DNA of 5,470 nt, from contig JAFSXH010000228.1 of the NCBI GenBank assembly GCA_017444165.1, forward strand, positions 1-5,470. Reading direction: 5' to 3'. Positions 1-4,883 of the stretch are shown here, piece by piece (positions within the stretch are counted from its first letter, which is position 1; each line of letters begins with the position of its first letter). The DNA comes from a bacterium. GTDB taxonomy: Bacteria; Vulcanimicrobiota; Xenobia; Xenobiales; Xenobiaceae. The position numbers were made by a program, and so were the translations under genes. The notes under the pieces were generated by a model, which searched no databases, was not told the origin of the DNA, and saw nothing but the letters and a program-made list of their open reading frames with translations.

Positions 1-10
1 AATTATATCT

Positions 11-15
11 GGAGG
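11..15 (+). promoter_or_regulatory. Ribosome binding site of the XRE regulator gene
   Basis: A GGAGG core lies 7 bases before the ATG at 23, which is ideal spacing and fixes the start of the first gene. The promoter must lie left of the window, because only 22 bases precede the start codon. Confidence 0.85.
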
Positions 16-22
16 TATAATA

Positions 23-493
23 ATGAAGATTAATAACGAGATTTGGGCAAAATTTGTAGCTGAACACAGACAGCAATTAGGTTTGACTAAAAGAAATTTG
101 GCTGAGTTAGTAAATATTGATGCCAGTTACATAACTCTTATAGAAAATAAGGGATGCACTCCCAGACGTGATAAAGTGATCAAGATAGCTAAGGCTCTCA
201 ATACAAATGTTGATCAAACGCTGTTGGTAGCTGGATATGCTCCTGATAAACTTTCTAAAATTTCTATAAACATCTCAAATTTGAGTAAAATTGATGAAAC
301 TAAAGATCTATTGTGTCTCGTTCCAGCATTACAGGCATCGATAGATAAACTTGCCAAACTAGATGATGATAATCAAGTAGCTGTAGCTAAATTGATAGAT
401 GTTTTTTTGCAACCTTTACATAAAATTCCTAAAAATAGTGACCTAAAAAAAGGCAACGATTCAGATGATACCTCTGTTTGTGTAACTTGCTAA
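23..493 (+). CDS. XRE/Cro-family helix-turn-helix regulator
   Basis: This is a predicted cytoplasmic DNA-binding regulator of 156 residues. Residues about 8-66 form an HTH_3/XRE domain: a first helix with E-H-R-Q-Q-L-G, then L-T-K-R-N-L-A-E-L-V-N-I-D-A-S-Y-I-T-L-I-E as the helix-turn-helix (about 21-41), then a P-R-R-D-K-V-I-K-I-A-K-A-L-N helix. The following L-L-V-A-G-Y-A-P segment (68-74) is common just after the HTH in chromosomal XRE regulators. Residues about 75-135 look helical and may allow dimerisation or ligand response, but I recognise no named domain there. The polar tail (about 136-150) ends in C-V-T-C, a CxxC pair at the extreme C-terminus that could bind a metal or sense redox state; that is inference. 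The start is set by a GGAGG at 11-15. The gene is followed by a hairpin terminator, so it need not be co-transcribed with the next gene. Its target is unknown. Confidence 0.85.
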   Translation: MKINNEIWAKFVAEHRQQLGLTKRNLAELVNIDASYITLIENKGCTPRRDKVIKIAKALNTNVDQTLLVAGYAPDKLSKISINISNLSKIDETKDLLCLVPALQASIDKLAKLDDDNQVAVAKLIDVFLQPLHKIPKNSDLKKGNDSDDTSVCVTC

Positions 494-521
494 TTTCATA
501 CAGTAATTTATAAAATAATTC

Positions 522-552
522 ACCCATTGCTGTTTTTGTAGTGGGTATTTTT
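522..552 (+). terminator. Rho-independent terminator after the XRE gene
   Basis: ACCCATT (522-528) pairs with AGTGGGT (540-546), a 7-bp stem with one T-G wobble. The loop is T-rich, and the hairpin is followed by A and then five T. It lies 28 bases after the XRE stop codon and points the same way, so it probably separates that transcript from the downstream propeller gene. The stem is short, so termination may be partial. Confidence 0.7.
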
Positions 553-627
553 GCTTCTAAAATTAAGGGGGGTGATATTTAGTCTTTTAAGAATAGATAA
601 GAGTATTCTATGTGATAGCGATGAGCT

Positions 628-632
628 GGAGG
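628..632 (+). promoter_or_regulatory. Ribosome binding site that decides the start of the propeller gene
   Basis: GGAGG lies 5 bases before ATG 638. The reading frame is open further upstream, to a TTG at 551 and a GTG at 572. The TTG sits inside the preceding terminator, and the homologous part of the protein begins at ATG 638, so this site favours 638 as the true start. Confidence 0.8.
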
Positions 633-637
633 ATTTT

Positions 638-1609
638 ATGAGAATTGCTATTGGAACTACGCGGGGTGTAATAGTCCTCAAAGAGGGCAAGACCGATATG
701 GATACTTGGACTTTGGTCTCCCATGCCCACCAAGCTAGGAATATTCAAGCGATTCTGACCGATCCACAGGGATCTATTTTGGCGGCTTCATCACAAGGAT
801 CGATCCATAAGACTAAAGATGGCGAAAATTGGATGACTACCACTGAAGGTTTAGACGATCTGAATATAACGGCTATAAGTAGCCATCCCAGAATGCCGAT
901 GGTAATGTATTTAGGTACTCAGCCACCGTCCATTTATCGCAGTAAGACGGCGGGTATGCTTTGGCAGAAGATGCCAGCTTTTAATGCTTTGCCTAGTTCT
1001 GACATGTGGACTTTTCCTGTACCCCCTTATAGGGCTTCTATTACCAAATTGCGACAACATCCTTTACATCCTAACGTTATCCTGGCTTCAGTGGCTCAGG
1101 GAGGATTTATGGGAAGTTTAGATGGAGGAGTTACTTGGAGTGAGCGTCCCGTAAGTGTCGGCAGGGAAGTCAACGATTTTGCTCTGCACGCACTCATGCC
1201 GACTAGAATCTTTGCTGCTACGTCCACTGGCATATTTAAATCTATGGATCTTGGATCTACTTGGGAACAGATTACCCAAGGTCTTCCTTATAGTTTTGCC
1301 AGGCGTATTACTATCTCTCCTTACAACCCTAATCTTATTATGGCTAGTTTAAGCCAGATGCGCGATGATGCTGGAGCGCAAGTTTTAGTCGTTTCTGAAG
1401 ATGGTGGAGATACTTGGCAGATAAAGAATACAGGTTTGCCGTCTTTAAATAACCAGCGCATAACGGCGATTAGTGCCGTGGGGGAGACCACTTTTGCCTT
1501 TTCTACTAAGACTGGTAATGTGTACTTTACTTCCAATAGTGGTGATCTTTGGAGGGCTATATACTTAAGTGATAACACTATAAATACTGTACAGTTATTA
1601 CCTAAATAG
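638..1609 (+). CDS. BNR/Asp-box beta-propeller protein (YCF48/sialidase-like fold)
   Basis: This is a 323-residue protein built of Asp-box repeats (S-x-D-x-G-x-x-W type), which mark the turns of beta-propeller blades. Six boxes are visible, at residues about 58-65 (K-T-K-D-G-E-N-W), 101-109 (degenerate), 159-167 (G-S-L-D-G-G-V-T-W), 201-209, 252-260 (V-S-E-D-G-G-D-T-W) and 298-305. They fit a six- or seven-bladed propeller. The region at 118-150, with W-T-F-P then a P-L-H-P-N-V-I-L-A stretch, resembles bacterial proteins often annotated as glycosyl hydrolase or WD40/YVTN/BNR repeat protein. I see no signal peptide, membrane segment or sialidase arginine triad, so a cytoplasmic binding or scaffold role is as likely as an enzyme. 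Its reaction and partners are unknown. The N-terminal M-R-I-A-I-G-T-T-R-G-V begins the first blade, which supports the start at 638 rather than 551. Confidence 0.8.
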   Translation: MRIAIGTTRGVIVLKEGKTDMDTWTLVSHAHQARNIQAILTDPQGSILAASSQGSIHKTKDGENWMTTTEGLDDLNITAISSHPRMPMVMYLGTQPPSIYRSKTAGMLWQKMPAFNALPSSDMWTFPVPPYRASITKLRQHPLHPNVILASVAQGGFMGSLDGGVTWSERPVSVGREVNDFALHALMPTRIFAATSTGIFKSMDLGSTWEQITQGLPYSFARRITISPYNPNLIMASLSQMRDDAGAQVLVVSEDGGDTWQIKNTGLPSLNNQRITAISAVGETTFAFSTKTGNVYFTSNSGDLWRAIYLSDNTINTVQLLPK

Positions 1610-1649
1610 TTATAAATCTAGTTCTTTGCTCTAGAGATTGGTTAATAAC

Positions 1650-1734
1650 AAAAGATCAAACTTTTCCTATTAACTATGTTTTACGTGTTGTAAGTCTGGT
1701 GTACTGTATTTGTATTGTGCAGTTTTGATCTTTT
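1650..1734. repeat. Spaced inverted repeat, AAAAGATCAAA with TTTGATCTTTT
   Basis: AAAAGATCAAA (1650-1660) is the exact reverse complement of TTTGATCTTTT (1724-1734), 11 bp with a 63-base loop. The right arm is also part of the 5' side of the longer hairpin at 1719-1796, so in RNA the two pairings exclude each other. Chance is a reasonable explanation for an 11-bp AT-rich match, but the left arm also resembles the 3' side of that longer hairpin. Confidence 0.5.
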
Positions 1735-1796
1735 TGTCGAATCTATTCTCTTTGTTTGGTTGAGAGAGGGTAGACTCAACAAAAAGTCAGAACTGC
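1719..1796. repeat. Long imperfect hairpin in the convergent gap (bidirectional terminator or small RNA candidate)
   Basis: The whole 78-base segment can fold as a single hairpin. Bases 1719-1728 pair with 1787-1796 (10 bp, one wobble). After a bulged T at 1729, 1730-1737 pair with 1779-1786 (8 bp). A C-A mismatch, 2 bp and an A-C mismatch follow, and 1742-1753 pair with 1763-1774 (12 bp, three T-G wobbles) around a 9-base loop. That makes about 32 pairs. It lies about 110 bases after the propeller gene and 135 bases after plsC, with T-rich tracts inside the stem rather than after it. It could stop or protect both converging transcripts, be a small RNA, or be a decayed palindromic repeat element. 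Which of these is correct cannot be decided from one copy. Confidence 0.6.
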
Positions 1797-1930
1797 TATT
1801 TAATTTTAACGTTTCCGCCGTTTTGGGCAAATCTTCGTTATTTTTGTATTTCTGGTTTTAAGTTTGCGCTGTAAGTTTATTTTGTAAGATTTATCGTTCT
1901 ATTGTTCGGTTATGAATTATGCAACGCTAA

Positions 1931-2677
1931 TTAAGAATTATTCTGTATCGTTTTGTATTCTTCGCTCATGGTTTTGTGGATGTGTTCGATAATTTCTTGA
2001 TTGGAATTAAAGTTGTCGCGTTCAATCAAGGGCAGAAACTTAACAGTTACTGTTGAACCGGCTTCTACTCTGGGAAGGCCTTTGGGAAATATTTTTGTGC
2101 CATTGTGAATTAACATTATTAAAATTGGGGCTTGTGGGGCTTCTTCTAACAGGGCATTTAGTCCACCAGTTTTGAAATTTTGTAAATCTCCCTGTAGACT
2201 TCTCGTTCCTTCGGGAAATATTATGGTGGAGATTCCTTCGGAGTCTATCTTTTTTCCCAATTGAGTAATTGAATTTAGTGCTCTTTCGTGATCTTTTCTA
2301 TCTATTAGGCAATGGCCACCATTGCGCAAAACGAAACTTATAGAGGGAATCCAGCGACCTAATACTTGTTTAGCTACGTATTTAGGGCGAAGTTTATAAA
2401 GTAGATCGAAAGGCAAGAAACTCTCTACTAAAGATTGATGATTGCCAACGATTATTAATCCGCCTCGGTTAGGTATATTCTCTTTACCTTCTATCTTTAG
2501 TTTGCAAAATCCAGCCCATATACTCCAGCTGAGGCAGTGACAGAATATCTGCATAACCTTTTCTATACTTTTCTGACCAAAGAGACTGGATATTCTCAAT
2601 ATTGGATCGAATAGGAGTACAAAGAAGACGAATACTGACCAGGCGGAAACCGTTGCCAAAAAGTTAAAGATTTTCAT
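1931..2677 (-). CDS. plsC: 1-acyl-sn-glycerol-3-phosphate acyltransferase (PlsC family)
   Basis: PlsC-type enzymes transfer an acyl chain to the sn-2 position of lysophosphatidic acid, giving phosphatidic acid at the inner face of the membrane. The 248-residue length is typical. Residues about 8-30 form a hydrophobic N-terminal membrane anchor. Motif I is N-H-Q-S-L-V-E (79-85), with catalytic H80 and an acidic partner E85. Motif II is G-H-C-L-I-D-R (121-127), and motif III is F-P-E-G-T-R-S (154-160), which binds the phosphate of the acceptor. A motif IV-like segment, A-P-I-L-I-M-L-I-H-N-G, is at 183-193. The acidic residue of motif I is Glu, not the usual Asp, a variant seen in one PlsC subgroup. 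Translation starts at 2677 with an AAGGA 10 bases upstream and a weaker AAAGG 2 bases upstream. The gene lies downstream of rpmA but beyond that gene's terminator, so it relies on read-through or a promoter I could not identify. Acceptor specificity is not provable from sequence. Confidence 0.9.
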   Translation of the reverse strand: MKIFNFLATVSAWSVFVFFVLLFDPILRISSLFGQKSIEKVMQIFCHCLSWSIWAGFCKLKIEGKENIPNRGGLIIVGNHQSLVESFLPFDLLYKLRPKYVAKQVLGRWIPSISFVLRNGGHCLIDRKDHERALNSITQLGKKIDSEGISTIIFPEGTRSLQGDLQNFKTGGLNALLEEAPQAPILIMLIHNGTKIFPKGLPRVEAGSTVTVKFLPLIERDNFNSNQEIIEHIHKTMSEEYKTIQNNS

Positions 2678-2700
2678 AACCTTTATTTCCTTACAAACAT

Positions 2701-2741
2701 AAAAAATACTCCAATTCTACACCTTGCAGACATTGGAGTAT
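2701..2741 (-). terminator. Strong rho-independent terminator of rpmA
   Basis: On the - strand, ATACTCCAAT (2741-2732) and ATTGGAGTAT (2715-2706) form a perfect 10-bp stem around a 16-base loop, followed at once by a run of T (2705-2701). It begins 29 bases after the rpmA stop codon and ends 23 bases before the plsC start codon. It should end the rpmA transcript and limit read-through into plsC. Confidence 0.9.
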
Positions 2742-2770
2742 ATTTGTCACGAAATTCTTTATTAGATCGT

Positions 2771-3046
2771 CTAAGCTTCTTCTACGTTGACAAAAACCTT
2801 AGCGTTGTGCTTAACGAACTGAACGGTCCCCTGAGCGGTGGCAAACAGAGTAAAATCACGTCCCATCATGACGTTCTTGCCTGCGCAAAAACGAGTGCCG
2901 CGCTGGCGAAGAATAATGTTGCCAGCATCAGCTTTCTGACCACCGTAGAGTTTGACTCCCAGCATCTTAGGCTGAGAATCGCGTCCGTTCTTCGAAGAAC
3001 CAGCACCTTTTTTGTGTGCAAAACGGGTAAGATCCATCAAAAACAT
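2771..3046 (-). CDS. rpmA: 50S ribosomal protein bL27, with Prp-type N-terminal extension
   Basis: L27 is a large-subunit protein whose N-terminal tail reaches the peptidyl-transferase centre. The 91 residues carry the family signature: A-H-K-K-G-A-G-S-S-K-N-G-R-D-S at 10-24, L-G-V-K-L-Y-G-G-Q at 29-37, I-L-R-Q-R-G-T at 45-51 and a T-L-F-A segment at 66-69. Nine residues, M-F-L-M-D-L-T-R-F, precede A10. They resemble the x-D-L-Q-F-F extension that the cysteine protease Prp removes in Bacillota, between F and A; removal here would leave 82 residues. The start at 3046 has GGAGG 7 bases upstream; an upstream in-frame ATG at 3094 would add unrelated residues and lies inside the structured leader. 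Arg codons are CGC/CGT only and C-ending codons are frequent, unlike the AT-rich neighbours, which fits a highly expressed gene rather than transfer. Neither rplU nor prp, its usual neighbours in Bacillota, is adjacent. Confidence 0.97.
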   Translation of the reverse strand: MFLMDLTRFAHKKGAGSSKNGRDSQPKMLGVKLYGGQKADAGNIILRQRGTRFCAGKNVMMGRDFTLFATAQGTVQFVKHNAKVFVNVEEA

Positions 3047-3053
3047 TTTATCG

Positions 3054-3058
3054 CCTCC
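3054..3058 (-). promoter_or_regulatory. Ribosome binding site of rpmA
   Basis: GGAGG on the - strand lies 7 bases before the ATG at 3046. It decides between this start and the longer frame beginning at 3094. It begins one base after the 3' arm of the predicted leader stem, so folding of the leader could affect access to it. Confidence 0.9.
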
Positions 3059-3059
3059 G

Positions 3060-3125
3060 GATATATGGCTTTGGGGCCGAATCCACGGCCGCACTTGGCC
3101 CGCCGGGCAAACTTTGGCCTATATC
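3060..3125 (-). promoter_or_regulatory. Structured 5' leader of rpmA, predicted three-way junction
   Basis: On the - strand the outer stem P1 pairs GATATA (3125-3120) plus GGC (3119-3117) with GCC (3069-3067) plus TATATC (3065-3060): nine pairs with one bulged A at 3066. It encloses hairpin P2, GCCC-GGC-GGGC (3108-3098), and hairpin P3, GGCCG-TGGATT-CGGCC (3090-3075). P1 closes one base before the Shine-Dalgarno sequence. This GC-rich patch stands out from the AT-rich surroundings and encodes no plausible protein. The arrangement resembles ribosomal-protein autoregulatory leaders, but a role for L27 as ligand is inference. Four GGCC tetramers in the segment allow competing folds. Confidence 0.55.
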
Positions 3126-3132
3126 GAAAATA

Positions 3133-3148
3133 CGCCTCTATAAAGGCG
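3133..3148 (-). other. Hairpin between potC and rpmA (5'-end stem of the rpmA leader or weak pot terminator)
   Basis: CGCCT and AGGCG form a 5-bp stem with a 6-base loop, followed on the - strand by TATTTT. It could be a weak terminator for the potDBC transcript. It also lies at the predicted 5' end of the rpmA transcript, where it could protect the RNA. The T-run is interrupted, so the terminator reading is weak. Confidence 0.4.
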
Positions 3149-3153
3149 GAAGC

Positions 3154-3182
3154 ATTTTAGCATGTAAGATATCAAAAAGCAA
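3154..3182 (-). promoter_or_regulatory. Predicted promoter of rpmA (extended -10)
   Basis: On the - strand, TTGCTT (3182-3177) and TAAAAT (3159-3154) are separated by exactly 17 bases, and TGC immediately precedes the -10 box, making it an extended -10. The -10 box matches 5 of 6 consensus positions and the -35 box 3 of 6. Transcription would start near 3147, giving a leader of about 100 bases. Most of the -35 box lies between the potC stop codon and rpmA, so rpmA can be expressed independently of the pot genes. Confidence 0.6.
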
Positions 3183-3185
3183 TAG

Positions 3186-3980
3186 TTAGCGATCTTTAGC
3201 GTTGAGGTATTTTACGATTATTATCATAATTATATTGACGGCCAACATTATGGTTGAAATAGCGTTTATCTCTGGAGTAATGCCAAATTTTAACATGGAA
3301 TGGATTGCCATGGGTAGAGTTCCAGAACCTACACCTGCATTGAAAAAGGCTATAACAAAATCGTCAAATGACAGGGTAAAGCATAACAAAGCCCCCGAAA
3401 CTATTCCGGGCAATATCTGAGGGAAGATAACATAGCGGAAAGTTTCCCATCTGTTAGCTCCTAGATCGGCGGCCGCTTCTTCCAGAGATTTATCTAAACC
3501 AGCCAAAGCAGTGCGGACTATAACCACTACATAAGAAATGCAAAAGGCTATATGAGCCAAAATAATCGTCATTAAAGACAACTTTATGCCTAAGCTCAGA
3601 AACAAAGTTAAAATAGATATACCCATAACTATCTCAGGAACTACCAAGGGTAAATAAGCTAGTGAGCCTGCTAAACGAGAAAATTTAAATTGGTATTTAG
3701 ATAGACCTATGGCTGCCAGAGTTCCCAAAAATGTAGCAATTACAGTTGAAGTTAAACCTACTTTCAAACTATTTCCCAAAGCTCTTAATACATTTTCATC
3801 ACAAAATAGCTGGTAGTACCAATTAAACGTAAAACCTTGCCAAGTTGCGTTGCGCCTATCTGTGTTAAAACTGAATAGTACCAGAACTATAATAGGAGCG
3901 TAGAGAAATAGGTATACACATACCACGTGCAGATATAAGATCCAGGCTGGACGTTTATTGTTAGGACGAGGTACGCTCAT
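3186..3980 (-). CDS. potC: Spermidine/putrescine ABC transporter permease PotC
   Basis: This is an inner-membrane permease subunit of a polyamine importer; it pairs with PotB to form the channel driven by the ATPase PotA. The 264 residues match E. coli PotC in length. About six membrane segments are visible (roughly 15-38, 70-93, 105-130, 136-158, 190-212 and 240-258). The cytoplasmic EAA loop that docks to the ATPase is at 168-191: E-A-A-A-D-L-G, then I-F-P-Q-I-L-P-G. PotC-like stretches include W-Q-G-F-T-F-N-W-Y (47-55), L-S-F-D-D-F-V-I (203-210) and the P-E-I-N-A near 236-240. The start codon overlaps the potB stop (ATGA, 3980-3977) and has GGAG 8 bases upstream inside potB, so translation is probably coupled. 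Substrate choice between spermidine and putrescine cannot be read from the permease. Confidence 0.93.
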   Translation of the reverse strand: MSVPRPNNKRPAWILYLHVVCVYLFLYAPIIVLVLFSFNTDRRNATWQGFTFNWYYQLFCDENVLRALGNSLKVGLTSTVIATFLGTLAAIGLSKYQFKFSRLAGSLAYLPLVVPEIVMGISILTLFLSLGIKLSLMTIILAHIAFCISYVVVIVRTALAGLDKSLEEAAADLGANRWETFRYVIFPQILPGIVSGALLCFTLSFDDFVIAFFNAGVGSGTLPMAIHSMLKFGITPEINAISTIMLAVNIIMIIIVKYLNAKDR

Positions 3981-4861
3981 GCCAGTAACTCCGCTGAATT
4001 AGAAATCTTTAAGAAGGCCAATATGGAGATCAACATTATACTCATAATAATTAATGAGAGAGCAGCTCCCAAAGGCCAATTGAAGAAGGCTAAATATTGT
4101 TGCTGAATTAAATTGCCTACCATCATTGTGTCGACTCCACCCAAAATATCTGGTGTAACAAAGTCGCCCATAGCCGGAACGAAAGTTAAAAGGGAACCAG
4201 CCGTCACCCCTGGCATCGACATAGGCAAAATAATTTTGAAAAAAGTGGTGCTAGGAGTAGCTCCCAAATCGGCAGCGGCCTCTAGTATAGAGTTGTCTAA
4301 CTTGTCTAGCGAGTTATATATAGGCAGTGTGGCAAAGGGTAAAAATCCGTATGTCAAACCCAATATGACTGAAAAAGGTGTATTCAACATATCGATAGGC
4401 TGTGATATTAAGCCTAAAGTTATTAAACACTGGTTCAGTATGCCCTCACTTTGCAATATAGTCATCCACGCAAATATGCGGATTAAGTATGAGGTCCAAA
4501 AGGGTAGCATTACCATCAATAGCATGAATATCTTGTATTTTCCGCTATGTCTAGCTATAAACCAGGCTAGGGGATAACCTAAAAAGACGCATAGGCACGT
4601 CGTACAAGCGGCATAAAGAGCCGAACGCAACAGTATAGGTAAATTTTCAGAATTGAATGCAGTAGCAAAATTGTGCAGTCCTCTTATGGGAACTAACATA
4701 TAGTTATCATCTATTGTCTGAGTTGACATAGAGATAATGGAGAATAACGGCAAGATAAAGAAGGTCAAAATGTAGAGAATAAAAGGGGCCGTCAAAAGAA
4801 TACCTATGGTACTGGCCTTCATCTGTTTTACGGGTTTGACTACTTCAACTTTATCTTCCAT
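3977..4861 (-). CDS. potB: Spermidine/putrescine ABC transporter permease PotB
   Basis: This is the second inner-membrane permease of the polyamine importer, 294 residues, close to the usual PotB length. After a polar N-terminus (1-16) there are about six membrane segments, the first at roughly 19-46. The conserved F-W-T-S-Y-L-I-R-I-F-A-W stretch is at 121-132. The EAA loop for ATPase docking is at 194-218, with E-A-A-A-D-L-G and then I-I-L-P-M-S-M-P-G. A V-P-A-M-G-D-F-V-T-P-D segment (228-238) is typical of PotB/PotH. The start at 4861 has an AAGG 9 bases upstream in the 22-base gap after potD. The end overlaps potC by 4 bases. The tight spacing indicates one operon in the order potD-potB-potC. 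Confidence 0.93.
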   Translation of the reverse strand: MEDKVEVVKPVKQMKASTIGILLTAPFILYILTFFILPLFSIISMSTQTIDDNYMLVPIRGLHNFATAFNSENLPILLRSALYAACTTCLCVFLGYPLAWFIARHSGKYKIFMLLMVMLPFWTSYLIRIFAWMTILQSEGILNQCLITLGLISQPIDMLNTPFSVILGLTYGFLPFATLPIYNSLDKLDNSILEAAADLGATPSTTFFKIILPMSMPGVTAGSLLTFVPAMGDFVTPDILGGVDTMMVGNLIQQQYLAFFNWPLGAALSLIIMSIMLISILAFLKISNSAELLA

Positions 4862-4883
4862 AGTTATAAACCTTATCTATCAA

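Larger units (their letters stand above)
1610..1930. other. Convergent intergenic region, no gene seen
   Basis: This gap of 321 bases lies between two genes that point toward each other. It is AT-rich and has no open frame with a ribosome binding site. Its main content is the long hairpin at 1719-1796 and a related arm at 1650-1660. There are also two weak inverted repeats: CTAG (1618-1621) with CTAG (1631-1634), just after the propeller gene, and GCAAATCTT (1827-1835) with AAGTTTGC (1860-1867). Neither weak repeat is followed by a good T-run, so neither is a convincing terminator for its neighbour. Confidence 0.7.

Noticed and set aside
536..563. Possible promoter for the propeller gene: TTGTAG (536-541) and TAAAAT (558-563), 16-base spacing
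   Set aside because: The -35 match is poor and the element overlaps the XRE terminator hairpin; AT-rich sequence gives such matches easily.
551..637. Longer N-terminus for the propeller gene from TTG 551 or GTG 572
   Set aside because: The TTG lies in the T-run of the preceding terminator, the GTG overlaps the G-run with no usable spacing, and the propeller fold begins at ATG 638, which has an ideal GGAGG.
621..641. Six-codon ORF (ATG 621) whose TGA overlaps the ATG at 638
   Set aside because: It looks like a translational-coupling leader, but it has no ribosome binding site and is easily produced by chance.
3047..3094. Extended L27 start at ATG 3094 (16 extra residues)
   Set aside because: The extra residues do not match L27 and derive from the GC-rich structured leader; GGAGG at 3054-3058 fits ATG 3046.
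2744..3160. Open frame of 138 codons on the + strand opposite rpmA
   Set aside because: It lies entirely antisense to the clear L27 gene, its leader and its terminator, shows no family features, and has no proper ribosome binding site.
2771..3160. Horizontal transfer of rpmA because its base composition differs from its neighbours
   Set aside because: C-ending codons and CGC/CGT-only Arg are expected for a highly expressed ribosomal protein gene, and GC-rich stems explain the leader.
4113..4577. Open frame of 154 codons on the + strand opposite potB
   Set aside because: It is antisense to a well-supported permease; the composition mirrors membrane-segment codons and no domain is visible.
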